A stretch of 64,000 nucleotides of DNA, from contig MU385735.1 in NCBI GenBank assembly GCA_022497155.1, positions 557,323 through 621,322 on the forward strand, written 5' to 3'. The notes under the pieces were generated by a model. It was given only the letters and a program-made list of their open reading frames with translations, ran no database searches and had not been told where the DNA came from. Within the stretch, counting starts at the first letter, position 1. The number at the start of each line of letters is the position of its first letter. The translations under genes and the position numbers were made by a program. The DNA comes from Whalleya microplaca (Eukaryota; Ascomycota; Sordariomycetes; Xylariales; Xylariaceae). This document shows, piece by piece, positions 34,638 to 47,325 of this stretch.

Positions 34638-37600
34638 CGATTATATGTAGCGCTGGAACTTAGAATATATGGTTTAGTATAACTAAAGTATTAATATTTA
34701 GACATAGAAATAGCTCGTGTGTGTTGAGGACGAGATGTAAAGGTCAAGAGCCCTTAGTAATAGTGAGAATAGGATAGGATATATATACTAATAAGTCAGA
34801 GAACAGTTGACCGGAAGATCCAAAGTAATATATTAGCGGATGAATAGACCAATGACTATCATGCCGAACTCATTAACTATGCAGAGTTTCGTACGAGACA
34901 ATTTGAATTCATCAAATATCTTGTGTAAGTGTAACTATACCAAATACTCGTTTGACAGCGGACTTGTACTCCTGATGTCAAGGAGCCCACCTGCATGCAG
35001 ACCAAAAAGTAGTTGCACTGAACTGCTTGACCGCATCATCGTTATGCTACTCGGAGAATAATACCTAGACGCAGTCGTACAGAGAAGAGCCTCATCGCGG
35101 CAACGACATGTATCGAAACCTTAACTGAAGTCGAGAGGGGCTTAGCGGTTCTGAAATCGTAGTCATGATCCATATCTAGCAAAGAATGATCTATTACTGA
35201 AGCTTACATACTATAATATGATATGGTATCCTAACATGATGAACCCAATCATTACCCGTAAGAACTATGTTTAGATACTGTTTAGAAAAAGCTAACATTC
35301 CAATTCAATAGACATTGACGTCTTCTTTTCATCTAAGCCGCTTTTAGGTCCATCGTGTGACCCTGGACGGCAAGCCGCTTCTGTGAGACTAGGAAAGCGG
35401 GTAATATAGTTTATTGACGGAACCTGTGATCTGGACATTGCCTTTATGTTTATTTTTGTTTTTGCTTATTATGTTGCAGATACATAGATACCTCTTCTCT
35501 GTCCAATGATTTATACAGCTACTTTAGTAGGTGCGCTTCTTTTTAACACCAGTACTTAATCTATGGCCTAACCTAATGTTTGCTTTCAGAAAGTATACTG
35601 TATTGGCATTTATCTGACGCAATCGTGCTTCATAGAATGCTTAAGTAATTAGAATTTAGTGTCAAACTGCAAAAAAAAGATACAAGGAAACACGCACCTT
35701 CTTGATCCATGCGATCCTAGTATGAACCTGCCGATGCAGGTCTCCTACTATATTGAACAGGCGGGGACGTGACAGGGTAACGATGCTTAGCCTCAGGATC
35801 ACACGCTGTACTCCTCAAACAAGATATTAAAATATATGTTTACGCAATCGTGGTTGTCAAATAGAGAAGCTGCGTGGTAAACATGTCAAGCTCCTTGATT
35901 ATCGGCAGAGATCGCTGGCAGATAGCAAGGGGTAATGAACAAATCATGCAGTTGTTACACCTTGCCTATTTTATAAGAGGTTGAGTGATAGCGTGTATTG
36001 ACAACGAGGATTAAACATAACTCGACCATATTATTAACTCTCGGGCTTACGCCTATAGAATCTAATGAACCTCGAACACAACAGGAAGGCAACTTCCCGG
36101 AACTCTGGTAGAACACTTCCGGCCGTTTTGTGCTTCATTACACAGCTTCGTGTCATATAGTCTCAATTTGGAATACCGATATGGATTTGTGATCGGGCCA
36201 TCAATGCACCATTATTTCTTTTAAAGGTGTTGATTATTGCTAGGACTTGCATACTAGAGCAATACCATTCCATCCTTTCCAGACGACTGCCGATTTCGAG
36301 ATCCATAAAGCCACACGCAGCTGGCCGAGTAAGTCCAAATGAGATGACTAATGACATCGCTAGAGAAAAACAGAGCTAGCGACAACTTAAGTTGTGATAG
36401 CGCTGTATCATGCTAAAGCCTGTTTCTCATTGGAAAAATGGTGATACTTCACTGGTTAATTTGTTTCAGACATATATAATGAAACATGAATATCAACGAC
36501 TATAGGCTAGTTCAAGAGGAGCAGAAACTTGGCACCAATCTCTGAATTGATGCACTCAAGCGCTGTCACGTCCCAATCCCTTACAATTCAAGTATGAACT
36601 ACCTACGTGTTGCTACTTGTCTGCTACACTTCGACTGGTCCCGACATCGAAATGTTTATTCGAAACCGGTGAAATACGCCACGTCTTCGCAAGCTTCCTA
36701 ATATTGTATTGCATTTCCGCACTGGTTCCGAAACCGAGCAGTCATACGTATTCGCATTACACCCAACCTGTTCTGATCCCGACACTACTGGCCAAGCGAG
36801 CAGTCGGATAACTTACCATCGGGAAGTCTGACGTTGAATACTGCCGAGGGAGTCGCCGCGGTTGTGCCTGACAGGACACGTTCATGACTCGATGATGTTT
36901 ACCAACCGAATTCGAAAGAATTCGAGAATGCTAGTTTGAAATGATAGAACAGGAGGCGATGATCGTGATAACTTCTCTTTGGACTTGATAGAATATACAG
37001 TATATATGGTTTTTTTCCACAGCTTAAAGTCTATGCAATATGCTTTTTGGATATGCATATGCCGTTAGAATCATTAGAGTTGTAGTAAGCATGGCATCAA
37101 CACGTGGTGGTTCTATCTCGACTGGAATATTGAAATACAGGGTTCATGAGACTTAGATTGACTTGAGGTTCAGCTATTCTAGAGACTGGCAGATGGCCTG
37201 TTATATACACAATATTACTCATATACCTTGTACTGTACCAGTCCTGGACTCAATTCGACATGGAACACAAAAAGGTATAGAGATATCAGTCTGGTGCCCC
37301 ACGTCTCAACTTTGGAAGAAACTGTATATGGTCGAGCCCACAAGTTTCTCAAAGATTCAGGACTACTTCAGAACTTCTAATAGCAAGAAAACCGCGGTTT
37401 TATGCTTTCATGTGGCATGTGCAAGAAGACTAAGCCTTTAAGGGGACTGACACTCCATCCAAGGGTTGAAAATATAAAGCGTAGAACAGGGACCAATGAG
37501 ATATAGGATATATCGAGATTCTCGGCCACTTGAAGTCGTGGAAGAGGATCTTGCTGCGTTCGTCGGAAAGGAAGAAAAAAGACGAAGACATCCATGGAGC

Positions 37601-37934
37601 AACTGTGCCATACTCCGTAGATAAACTGTAATACAGGGGTGAACTGTGGCGCCTAGATTGTGGCGCATGAACAGACCTCACCTCATGCGCAGGTGGCCCG
37701 ATTTGTTTGACGGACTTTCATTCTTACCTCTCCGATCAAATCTCCACTCAAGCCCGATATTCTACATATGTACGTAACGCGGCAGCCGCTAACCTTGGAG
37801 GCTGACGCCAAGGATTGGATGACTAAACCGAACCTTAGCGATAATTAAATATATATGGCGTCCATAGTGCCGGGGATTCGTTGACTTCTTCAACACAACA
37901 CCTCTTTATAGACACCCGTTATATTCCCATCAAC
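34638..37934. other. Gene-poor AT-rich stretch
   Basis: About 3.3 kb up to the Ngg1 gene. It carries dispersed repeat copy B (37130-37245). Remaining open frames are short and unrecognised. The last few hundred bases must hold the Ngg1 promoter. Confidence 0.5.
37130..37245 (+). repeat. Dispersed repeat copy B (partner at 11394-11507)
   Basis: 116-bp plus-strand match to copy A read on its minus strand, including the near-identical block GAGGTTCAGCTATTCTAGAG. Weaker similarity may run about 30 bases further right. Origin unknown. Confidence 0.75.
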
Positions 37935-40166
37935 ATGCCTCCCGGTCCTAGCCAGAAGGGGACGGGCAAGAAAGGCGCCGGCGCCATTCGCCAGCGTAGT
38001 CGCAACACAACTCCGATGTCTGTGCCGCCGTCAGCGCCAGGCGCCAACATACCACCCGTCGAAACGATCGAGACGGAATATATCGAGCTTAAATTGGAGA
38101 ACGTCCGTAACATGTCCTACGACGACCTCGTAGATTCCAGCGCCTCGAATGCTGTCCTGCCCGATTCCAAGAGCCTCGATAGCTTGATCACCCGTTTGGG
38201 GAAATTGTATGAGATCATCGAGCGACGTGAACACTGGTGTAATCAGGGAATGCGCTTAGTCGCGACCCAGAGGAAGAGCCACTATGATGAGATGGGCTCC
38301 AGCAGTAGGAGAGATGAGGCGGGTAGGGGAGGTGACCATGGTGATGGAGAGAAGAAGGCCAACAAGAAGAAGAGGAAGGCGAATGATAACCTTGCCCCGG
38401 CAGATGCACACACGGGTAAGTTTTGCCACGTGCCTCTCTGGAATTACCGTTCAATTTGCGATTATACAATTATCAGTATGTTGGAGTTGGGAGCTGGGAG
38501 CTTGGAGCTTGGATTAGGTATCGACGTTATCGATGTTATTGCCGTCTACTTGGGCAACAATAATAGACAGTGCGCATGCACACACTTTGCTTTTATTTTA
38601 TTTTATTTTATTTTCTATGGTGTTGCAACACAGTTTTGCCTCTACAATCTTTCCGACCAACAATTGGCGCTAATCACCCGCAATCAAGAACGGTCCTCTC
38701 CTCTCCGAGATTCGAGCAAGTCTCGAAAGCCTTCACGCGACGACTCTGCCAGCTCTTCCCTTTCGCCTGTTGCCCCTCCAACACCTGGCGCGATGGAGGT
38801 CGACGAGAAAGCGAAACTTGACAACAAGGCGGAAGACGAATCTAGTTCGGAGGACGAGGATGCTCCTCCCCGTCGCGAAGCGCCCCAACACCAAACGTTT
38901 GGCGAAGACCCATCTACCTTCCCCGACCCTACCGTATACGAGATTCTTGATGCGAAGCCGGGCATGTCCGTAGACGAACTGAAGGAGATTTACTCCGTTG
39001 CAGTCTTCCCCAAGACTGATTTAGCAGACCAGATTGCTGGCGATCCCCCGGATAAGGACTTTAGTAGTGCCAAACCTTCTAATCAGATCAGTTTCAGCAC
39101 CTTCTCATCGCACGTGGAACCATACTTCCGGCCGTTCACCGAAGAGGACCTGGCCTTCCTACGGGAGCGCGGCGATCGTATCAGCCCTTTTATCATGCCG
39201 AAGCGGGGTAAGAAGCACTACAGCGAGATTTGGGCTGAGGAAGACGGTGCTATGGCAATCGATTCGAACTCACAAGGCAGGGATAAGCTCCCGCCGAACC
39301 AAGCACGCGGCACTATCGACAATATGGAGGATGATGTTGCTGAGACCGACAAGTTGTCAGTTGGCCCTGTTCTATCGCGACTACTGCAGGCTATGCGCCC
39401 AGAGGCCCGGGCGCAGCCTAGCGAGGATAAGCCTATGACGAACGGGGTCAACGGCGAGGCCGAGGTCAAAGAGGAGGTCAACGGTGACGCCGGTGCAGGT
39501 GCGGCAGGGGAGGAAAATAAGAGCATTCCACCTGCCTCCTTCATGCCGGAATCATCCAGCGAGGCGTGGAAGAAAGCGACACATCCCAAGCTGGACTATT
39601 CTCAGGTAGACGAGCGCATCAAGCAGGAGCTGCGTCACATCGGTTTCCTCCCGCAAGAGGGGTTCGACGGCGATTACGACGGCCACTACGACGACGAGGT
39701 CGCGGCCCGCCTGCGTCTCCTGCAGGACCGCCTGCGCGAACAGATGCTCATCAACGGCGCCAAGAAGGCGCGGCTGACCGAGCTCGTCAAGGAGCGCATG
39801 GCGTACCAGGAGTACCAGACGATCCTGGAGGACCTGGACTCGCAGGTGCAGGGAGCCTACCTCAAGCGCACGCGCACGATGGGCAAGAGCAAGAAGGCCA
39901 AGCGTCCCGGTGGCGCGGGCGGCGGCAGCCACCCGGCCGGCGGCGCCGCGGCTGGCATGGCGCGCCCGGGCATCGGAGACGTCACCAAGACACTCATGGA
40001 GCGCCGCCGGCGCTGGATCGACAACATCGGCACCGTGTTCGATGATGAGAACCTCGGCAAGGTGCCCCGCGCGTCGAACCCCGATAGCACTATCTTCAAG
40101 CGCGAGATGATCGCCGATCTGATGAAGAAGGAGCGTCAGGCTTGGGATGAGGAGGTCGAGGAGTAG
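37935..40166 (+). CDS. NGG1: SAGA/ADA complex subunit Ngg1 (Ada3)
   Basis: Adaptor subunit of the Gcn5 histone acetyltransferase module of SAGA/ADA; acts in the nucleus in transcription activation. Start [14 protein letters not shown] at 37935. Two exons, 37935-38415 and 38689-40166, about 652 aa. The Ada3 domain lies in the C-terminal quarter: [19 protein letters not shown] and [20 protein letters not shown], ending in [16 protein letters not shown]. The middle is acidic and Ser/Pro-rich. The intron starts with GTAAGT, has a GCTAAT branch site and an AAG acceptor. It is 273 nt, divisible by three, and has no in-frame stop, so an unspliced transcript would still be open and encode 91 extra residues. 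The spliced form is preferred because the intron translation is unlike the flanks. Confidence 0.9.
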   Translation: MPPGPSQKGTGKKGAGAIRQRSRNTTPMSVPPSAPGANIPPVETIETEYIELKLENVRNMSYDDLVDSSASNAVLPDSKSLDSLITRLGKLYEIIERREHWCNQGMRLVATQRKSHYDEMGSSSRRDEAGRGGDHGDGEKKANKKKRKANDNLAPADAHTGKFCHVPLWNYRSICDYTIISMLELGAGSLELGLGIDVIDVIAVYLGNNNRQCACTHFAFILFYFIFYGVATQFCLYNLSDQQLALITRNQERSSPLRDSSKSRKPSRDDSASSSLSPVAPPTPGAMEVDEKAKLDNKAEDESSSEDEDAPPRREAPQHQTFGEDPSTFPDPTVYEILDAKPGMSVDELKEIYSVAVFPKTDLADQIAGDPPDKDFSSAKPSNQISFSTFSSHVEPYFRPFTEEDLAFLRERGDRISPFIMPKRGKKHYSEIWAEEDGAMAIDSNSQGRDKLPPNQARGTIDNMEDDVAETDKLSVGPVLSRLLQAMRPEARAQPSEDKPMTNGVNGEAEVKEEVNGDAGAGAAGEENKSIPPASFMPESSSEAWKKATHPKLDYSQVDERIKQELRHIGFLPQEGFDGDYDGHYDDEVAARLRLLQDRLREQMLINGAKKARLTELVKERMAYQEYQTILEDLDSQVQGAYLKRTRTMGKSKKAKRPGGAGGGSHPAGGAAAGMARPGIGDVTKTLMERRRRWIDNIGTVFDDENLGKVPRASNPDSTIFKREMIADLMKKERQAWDEEVEE

Positions 40167-40370
40167 TGCGAGTAGGGAGTGGGGGAACTGGTTTTTCTGA
40201 ATTTGTTGTGTCGATTGCATTCATAGGGACTTTACCTGTTGGCCTTCATGATACCATAATCGGCGTTGGTAGGACATGAAGCTACGAAAAGCTCAACGGT
40301 GAACGCGGTGTTTAGGCAGATGACATTCAATACATACTTAAGTACATACTTGATGCGGTCCTTGTTGGTC

Positions 40371-40587
40371 AAACTAGAGTATCATCTCGTCTTGTTCACC
40401 CCAACAACAGGGTATTGTCTGTGAATGCTTCTGGATGCTAGGAGTGTTGAATGATTGAACTTCGACACGATGTGGTTTTATTAGCTAAACTGGAGTATCA
40501 TCTCGTCTTCTCAATCCCAACAACATGGTAAGGTTGGTGAATGTTTCTTTATGCGAAGAGTGTTGAATAATTAAACTTCGATGCCAT
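40371..40587 (+). repeat. Tandem duplication, two diverged copies
   Basis: Copies begin at 40371 and 40488. Shared blocks include GAGTATCATCTCGTCTT, CCCAACAACA, GGTGAATG-like and GAGTGTTGAAT...AACTTCGA. They are diverged by scattered substitutions. It lies 205 bases past the Ngg1 stop, probably in its 3' untranslated or spacer region. Confidence 0.85.
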
Positions 40588-40721
40588 TAACTTACTAATC
40601 CTACAAATATTAGCCCTGACTTCGCATATGTAAGTAATCTACATAGTAAAACCATCGCCTTCATCCTCATGCACGCCCAGCCATTGCGGGGAAGTGGGTC
40701 GAGGATCTCAGCAGCCCCGCG

Positions 40722-40794
40722 GATAGCCTCCCGTGCTCGTTAGTGGCCAGACCCGAAGGCTTGGAATCACCTCATCGTATATTTCTTACGTATC
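40722..40794 (+). promoter_or_regulatory. Two GATA sites upstream of urease
   Basis: GATA at 40722-40725 and its complement TATC at 40791-40794, within 135 bases of the urease start. Fungal AreA/NIT2 factors bind paired GATA sites at nitrogen-use genes (family knowledge). GATA is short enough to occur by chance, so this is only suggestive. Confidence 0.25.
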
Positions 40795-40853
40795 AAGAAC
40801 ACTTCAATAGAAACATTTTAGGTAAGCTGGTGCAGGGTACTGTCGCTGCGACC

Positions 40854-43804
40854 ATGCATCTTGTGCCCAAAGAGGTTCGTACTACCTAACTCGTAACGTC
40901 GAAGAGCGCCTATTTATGGGTTATAATGGGGACCGTTAATGTTGGCTAACACAATACCACCTCGCTTCAGCTAGATAAGCTCGTCATCTCGCAACTGGGC
41001 TTCCTGGCTCAGAAGCGGCTCGCCCGGGGCGTGAAGCTGAATCACACGGAGGCCACGGTAAGCTCCTCTGCTACCCTTCCGAGCCCTTGTTGTACCTACT
41101 ACCATATCCATCGTCCCGGTAAACCCGGACGGACGGTCTCGGTCTCGGTCTCGGGTCTCCGAAGCTAACAGAGCTAACCGAACCAAACACGCAGGCCCTC
41201 ATCGCCCACAACCTCCAGGAACTGATCCGCGATGGCAAGCACACGGTCGCGGACCTCATGGCGCTCGGCGCGACGATGCTGGGCCGCCGCCACGTGCTCC
41301 CCTCCGTCGTGAGCACCCTGCGCGAGATCCAGGTCGAGGGCACCTTCCCCTCCGGCACGTACCTGGTGACGGTGCACAACCCGATCGCGACGGCGGACGG
41401 GGACCTCGCGCAGGCGCTATACGGCAGCTTCCTGCCGGTACCCGCGGACTCGCTGTTCCCACCGGCCGAGTCGAGCGCCTACGAGGCCCTCGCGCAGCCC
41501 GGCGCCGTCGACGTGCTCACCACCACCACCACCACCACGGCCCCCCGCATCACGCTGAACGCGGGCCGCCGCCGCGTGCGCCTCGCGGTTACGAGCCGCG
41601 GCGATCGCCCCGTGCAGGTCGGCAGCCATTACCACTTCGTGGAGGTCAACCCGAAGCTCGACTTCGACCGCGCCGCCGCGTACGGGTTCCGCCTGGACAT
41701 CGCCGCGGGCACCTCCGTGCGCTTCGAGCCCGGCGACACCAAGACCGTCACCCTCGTCGAGATCGGCGGCAACCGCGTGATCCGCGGCGGCAACGGGCTC
41801 GCGACGGGGCGCGTGGACCGGGCGCGCGCGGGCGATATCGTCGAGGCGCTGCAGAAGGCCGGGTTCGCGCACACGCCGGGCCCGGGCGCGGGACTGGAGC
41901 TGGGGGAGGAGTTTGTCGAGGCCGCGACCATCGATCGCGTCGCGTACAAGGCGATGTTCGGGCCGACGACGGGCGATCGCGTGAGGCTCGGCGCCACGGA
42001 CCTCTGGGTCGAGGTCGAGCGCGATATGACGGTGTACGGCGACGAGTGCAAGTTCGGCGGCGGCAAGACGCTGCGCGAGGGCATGGGCCAGATGACGGGG
42101 TGTCCGGATGCCGAGAGCTTGGATATGGTGGTTACGAACGCGCTGATTGTGGACCACTCGGGGATATATAAGGCGGACATCGGCGTCAAGCATGGTATGA
42201 TCGTTGGCATTGGGAAGGCGGGTAATCCGGATGTCATGGATGGCGTCACCGAGGGCATGATAGTGGGAAGTTGTACGGATGTCGTGGCGGGCGAGGGCAA
42301 GATCGTCACGGCGGGTGGGTTGGACACGCATATCCACTTCATCTGTCCACAACAGGCGTATGAGTCTGTTGCGTCGGGTATCACGACTATGCTTGGCGGT
42401 GGTACTGGGCCTAGGTGAGGAAACCTCTTGTGTGGCACTATCTCTACTTGACTAACAAGATCTTCAGCGCTGGAACAAGTGCTACTACTTGTACGCCGGG
42501 AGCGAACTACACACGGCAGATGCTGCAGGCGTGTGACGACCTGCCTCTCAACATCGGTATCACAGGCAAAGGCAACGACAGCGCGCCAGAAGCACTTCGC
42601 GAACAGGTCCTCGCAGGAGCCTGCGGTCTCAAACTGCACGAAGACTGGGGTACCACGCCGGCGGCCATCGACACCTGCCTCAGCGTGTGCGACGAGCTCG
42701 ACGTGCAATGCCTGATCCACACGGACACGCTCAACGAGTCCGGGTACGTGGAATCCACGATCGCGGCCTTCAAGAACCGGACGATCCACACGTACCACAC
42801 GGAGGGGGCGGGCGGGGGCCACGCGCCGGACATCATCAGCGTGGTGGAGCACGGCAACGTGCTGCCGTCGTCGACGAACCCGACGCGCCCCTACACGCTC
42901 AACACGCTCGACGAGCACCTGGACATGCTGATGGTGTGCCACCACCTGAGCAAGAACATCCCCGAGGACGTCGCGTTCGCGGAGTCGCGCATCCGCGCCG
43001 AGACCATCGCCGCCGAGGACGTCCTGCACGACCTCGGCGCCATCTCCATGATGTCCTCCGACTCCCAGGCCATGGGCCGCTGCGGCGAGGTCATCCTGCG
43101 CACCTGGAACACCGCCCACAAGAACAAGGTCCAGCGCGGGAAGCTGCCCGAGGATCAGGGGTCCGCCGCCGATAACTTCCGTGTCAAGAGGTACATCAGT
43201 AAGTACACCATCAACCCGGCTATCGCGCAGGGCATGGGACACCTGGTCGGCAGCGTCGAGGTCGGCAAGCTGGCGGACCTGGTCATCTGGGACCCGGCGT
43301 GGTTTGGAACTAAGCCGAGCACGGTGATCAAGAGCGGGTTGATTGCGTATGCGCAGATGGTGAGTTCCTTATCCTTATCCTTCCTTACCCTTATCCTCCC
43401 CTTTCCTTTCCTACTCCCACCCATCCACTATCCCATCTACTCCAGAAGACCCCCCCTCCCTCTAACCACCATCCCACACACAGGGCGACCCAAACGCCTC
43501 GATCCCCACAGTGCAACCCATCCTCGCACGCCCGATGTTCGCGCCCCTTGTGCCGCAGACGAGCGTGCTCTTCGTCTCCTCGGCGAGCATCGCCAGCGGC
43601 GCCGTCGCGGCCTACGGCCTGCGCAAGCGCGTCGAGCCCGTGCGCGGCTGCCGCGGAATCGGCAAGCGGGACATGCGGTATAACGACGCCACGCCGCGCA
43701 TGCGCGTCCACCCCGAGCGCTACTCCGTCGAGGCCGATGGCGTGCTGTGCAAGGCGGAGCCGGTGGGGAGGTTGCCGCTTACGCAGGGGTTTTTTGCTTA
43801 TTAG
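40854..43804 (+). CDS. URE1: Urease (single-chain, nickel)
   Basis: Hydrolyses urea to ammonia and carbamate in the cytosol; needs two nickel ions. Five exons: 40854-40874, 40971-41057, 41195-42414, 42468-43359 and 43484-43804, all junctions in frame, about 846 aa, normal for the fused fungal/plant form. The 7-codon first exon encodes MHLVPKE, the conserved start. Gamma-, beta- and alpha-like regions follow in order. Nickel ligands are visible: HIH at about residues 415-417, the carbamylated Lys in LKLHEDWG at about 498, and the flap Cys-His in [28 protein letters not shown] and the C-terminal PLTQGFFAY are intact. A short Thr run in the linker ([11 protein letters not shown]) is encoded by ACC repeats. 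Accessory proteins are not in the window. Complete and probably functional. Confidence 0.96.
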
Positions 43805-45651
43805 GGAGGGGGGGTTCGGTAAGGGGGATGGTAGGTGGGTGGATGGTGGATGGTGGATGGTGAGGTACTATGTAAGGTCGCGGTCGTTGTGGTGTTGTGG
43901 GAATGGACGGGGGAGGGGGGAGGGGGGATGCTGGATACATACATATGGATGGATAATGGATGGGAAGTAGTGCGGTTGCTCGGAGGTGCTTCGCCAGCGG
44001 GCGGCTGAATCTAGGATGCCCATTTACACACAGCCATATAAGTCCTGATCCTGCAGATAGTGGCTGCTGCTTCATTGCCATATACATACTGAAATATAAT
44101 CGCGTTTGTCTTTTTCCATTTAGTCAGTACCTAAGCAAGAGGTAGCCTGAATGTGCCTAGGACCTTTTGATAATTGTTGCCTACCTGGGGGTGAAAGCCC
44201 AGTTGATGGCGCATTTGTAGTTCAGTATCTAGGTACGCTTGGTAAGGGGGTGTTCACTGGAAGCATTTGTAGTGGTCGAACTCTAGACGTTGTTGCAAAT
44301 GGAGAATCCATGTAAGTTGATTGGTCAATTCCGAACGCTGGAGGACACCTACCTAGGTATTGAGCAGAGGCCTAACGACACGTAGGTACCTTCTAACGTG
44401 ACGGGCCCATAAGTCTTGGAATGATATAGAAGAATAGCGGCTATGCAGTAAAAACTGTTGAACATAATGTCAAAATCTAAACGCTTCATTGAGGAAAATC
44501 TCACCAACCATTTTGATTGTCACGATGTGCTTGTAGGTAGTACGACGAGCCTGACTGATTAGGCCTGTGTATGTCTACCTGGCTAGCCGGGTCAAAACTT
44601 AAAACAGACCCCGAGAGGACAGTAACAGCGTCCTAGAATAGGTACATGTCTAAGATAGTGCCCCTAGTTTCAATCCTAGTAATGGAATTTGGTATCTCGT
44701 GTAAGTCAATATCCTCTATAGCATGTGGACTAAAAACGTCGGCCTACAATCACTTTCCATAGCGGTTCAAAGTTGTCTCCCAATTGTGATAGCTAGGCAG
44801 CTATCAATACAGTCTCAGCATGTTGATAGCGCTAATGTCAAATTCGGAATTTTGTTACAGAATCCTTTCCTAGGCTAGAGCCACTTTAGTTCCCAAGTAG
44901 GCCTAGAGATTGAACAATACTGAGCTAGATAAGCATTCAGTTAGCCTTGCGAAGAACTGCCCTATATGTGTAGGTCTGGCGTAGGCTGACATTGATTATA
45001 TCTAGCCGGTCTTCATCAAGTATACCAAACATATTGTCAGTACCTGAGTAGGATCAAATCACAACTTATTATACAGAGCAGGAGACATGGAAAGCATGCG
45101 TGTAAAAAGAAGTGTATTCGTTCGTGTAAATACAAGGCAGAGAACCCCAGCAACTCCGTTCCGCAATCCGACCTGCCTGTGCCTTACAGCCCTCTGGTAT
45201 CCATGTCTATGGACTAGCTGCAAAATCCTCGTGATTCATACAACATTAGGAGAATATAATGGAGGAATGATCTATGCAGCTAAGGACTGTGGACAAATCC
45301 CTCCATTTATGTTGCGTAGCGCTATGGTTGCATTATCTCCTTAGTGATCGTGTATCTGACCCTTAAAAAAGCACACGATGTTGCTTCATGGGGGAATATT
45401 TTGCACAACAGGTCAGTCCACGATATACTCTTCCTCCTTTCGCAAATCCTGTCGAGTATGTAAGAGCCCTCGGAGAGCGTTGGTGAATCAAACCCAGATT
45501 CGTAGATCAACAGAGAAGTATCGTCAAAGACCGAAAAGTAATAACACACGTCGGGCCACCCCCGCCTTATCAAGGGACCAGCAGGTTGCCCTCGATGACA
45601 TGGCCGGGCCCAAGCCTAATAATGAAAGTTGTGTTGACATTGACAACCAGC
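43805..45651. other. Intergenic, between convergent 3' ends
   Basis: About 1.85 kb. Starts with a G/A-rich GGATGGTGGATGG-type run (43840-43935). Two CCTAGGT-type palindromic motifs occur near 44350 and 44388. No gene seen. Confidence 0.5.
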
Positions 45652-47325
45652 TCAGTTCGTCTTCTTCTTGCGGCTCGACTTCTTAGGTTCCTCAGGGGTA
45701 TCCGCTACTTTGGAAGCTCTCTTTCGCTTCTTGTCAGGACTGGCAGGCGTCGCGGTCTTAGCGGCGCTCGCCTCGCCGTCCTCAAGATCACCTACAGCGC
45801 TCTTTCGCTTCCGGGTCGCCTTCGGTTTGGGGGTCTTACTAACATCCTCAGGGCTAGCTACCGGTGCGATGGCCATCTGCAGTTGCTCGGCGATAGCATC
45901 TTGGTCATTAGGCGGAAGCGCATCCTCGTTGGACAGGGCAGGCTGAGGAATGCCGTTCTGATCCGCATAGGTGAGAGCCTCAGGATCGGGCATGTTTCTG
46001 GCGTCAGGGTTTCCTGCCTTGTAAGAGTGCACCCGCGCATTGTAAAGGCGCAGATTAAACTGGTATGCATTGTTCCATGCCTGACAATGATATTAGCATA
46101 AGATCGTACCAGCAGTGTGAATCTGTCTAGCCACTTACCGTCTTCTCACCAGGAGTCATCGAGGCCCATCGGCGTTGACCCTCTTCCTGAACAGCACCCT
46201 TGGGCGCGTCGGTACCAAGGTCACTGGCGATGATAGGACGAGCAGTCTGCATGTAGAGGAAGTAGGGCGTCAAAGGTCGCTTCGGGGCATTGGGATCATG
46301 GGTGCGTTTCTTGCGCTCCTTTTTCTCCTCAATGGGAGGACCTAGTTCGCCGAGTTGTCCGCCAATGCCATCAAGATTGGCGATGAGATTCTGCATGGAA
46401 TGACTTGCACCATTGTCAAACGGAGCAGGTTCTCCTATGAGCAGGTTGGTTTGACGCAGGAAGTCATCCGAGAAACTCTTCATAAGTCCCGTGATAGTGT
46501 TAAATCTGGCATGAACCTAGTGCGGCTGTCAGTTTACATTTACAAGTTGCGATAGATGTATATGAAAGTGTTCAAGTGAGTGAGTGGGATGGCAGCCAGT
46601 AAAAGAACCCCCGAGTCCAGTGGTTGATGTTGGCAATGTCATTTGGTAGTAAGTATACAGCCTGTAATGTGGTGATGGCGGGGCGCAAATAAACAGTCGA
46701 GCATCTGTCAAGCATCTATACTATACCGGGTTGGCTTGGATGGCAATAGTATACAAACAGACTGCAGGGCTGACTCCAGACTCCAAATTGGAGGTAACCC
46801 CAGGTACCATATTTCACCTCTCACCCATCTGTTTCCATCTCTACACTGCACGTGTAAAGATGTACTGCAGCAGCGGCGACTAGGTGGGCATCCTCACACC
46901 AGACCAGAAGTAAATCAGGTGGAGATATGGAGATATGGCAAAGCCATACGAGGAAGCAGGGGAGCAGAGCAGGCATTGGTGCACGGCGAAGGAAATATGA
47001 CCAGGCTAGTAAGTAGTAGGGAGTAGGTAGTAGGGAGTAGGTAGTAGGGAGTAAGTAGTAGGGAGTAGGTAGTAGGGAGTAGGTAGTAGGTAGTAAGAGA
47101 TGTGACTTATGACTTATGACTTACACTATCGCGGACTCTGATGAATTCCTCAATGCCGATGGTTCGCGGTGGAACTCCAACAGTAGTTGGCAGAGGCTGA
47201 GGCATGGCCTGAGGGGCTAGCTGGGCGGGCATCTGCTGCATGGGCATTGGGGCCATGGCCGGTGCTGGTGCGGGCGCGACAGCGGTAGGTTGCTTGTTGA
47301 CATCAGCTTTCTTGGGGCGCGCCAT
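45652..47325 (-). CDS. HMG-box DNA-binding protein
   Basis: Three exons: 47325-47125, 46516-46139 and 46080-45652, joined by consensus introns in phase 0, about 335 aa. Exon 1 (MARPKKADVNKQPT) is Pro/Ala/Met-rich, then EEFIRVRDS joins VHARFNTITGLMKSFSDDF. The HMG box starts at DPNAPKRPLTPYFLYM and runs across the exon 2/3 border to AWNNAYQFNLRLYNARV. The tail is a Lys/Arg/Ser-rich nuclear-localising region (KPKATRKRKSA, KKRKRASK, KKSSRKKKTN). It should bind or bend DNA in the nucleus; sequence-specific targets are unknown. The first intron is unusually long (608 nt) for this genome and contains a 14-bp minisatellite. A read-through of exon 1 stops after five codons. Confidence 0.88.
47013..47124 (-). 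repeat. 14-bp minisatellite next to a splice donor
   Basis: About six copies of AGTAGGGAGTAGGT (plus strand) at 47013-47098, then three copies of GACTTAT at about 47104-47124 that overlap the 5' splice site of intron 1 of the HMG-box gene. Confidence 0.85.

Larger units (their letters stand above)
40167..40853. other. Intergenic, Ngg1 3' end and urease promoter
   Basis: About 690 bases containing a 117-bp-offset tandem duplication (40371-40587) and two GATA sites ahead of urease. Confidence 0.5.

Noticed and set aside
39552..40220. 222-codon antisense frame over Ngg1
   Set aside because: Shadow of the conserved Ada3 domain on the other strand.
41629..43242. 537-codon open frame antisense to urease (also 311 codons at 41417-42352)
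   Set aside because: Produced by the strong G/C-ending codon bias of urease; no recognisable domain and the sense strand is a complete enzyme with active-site residues.
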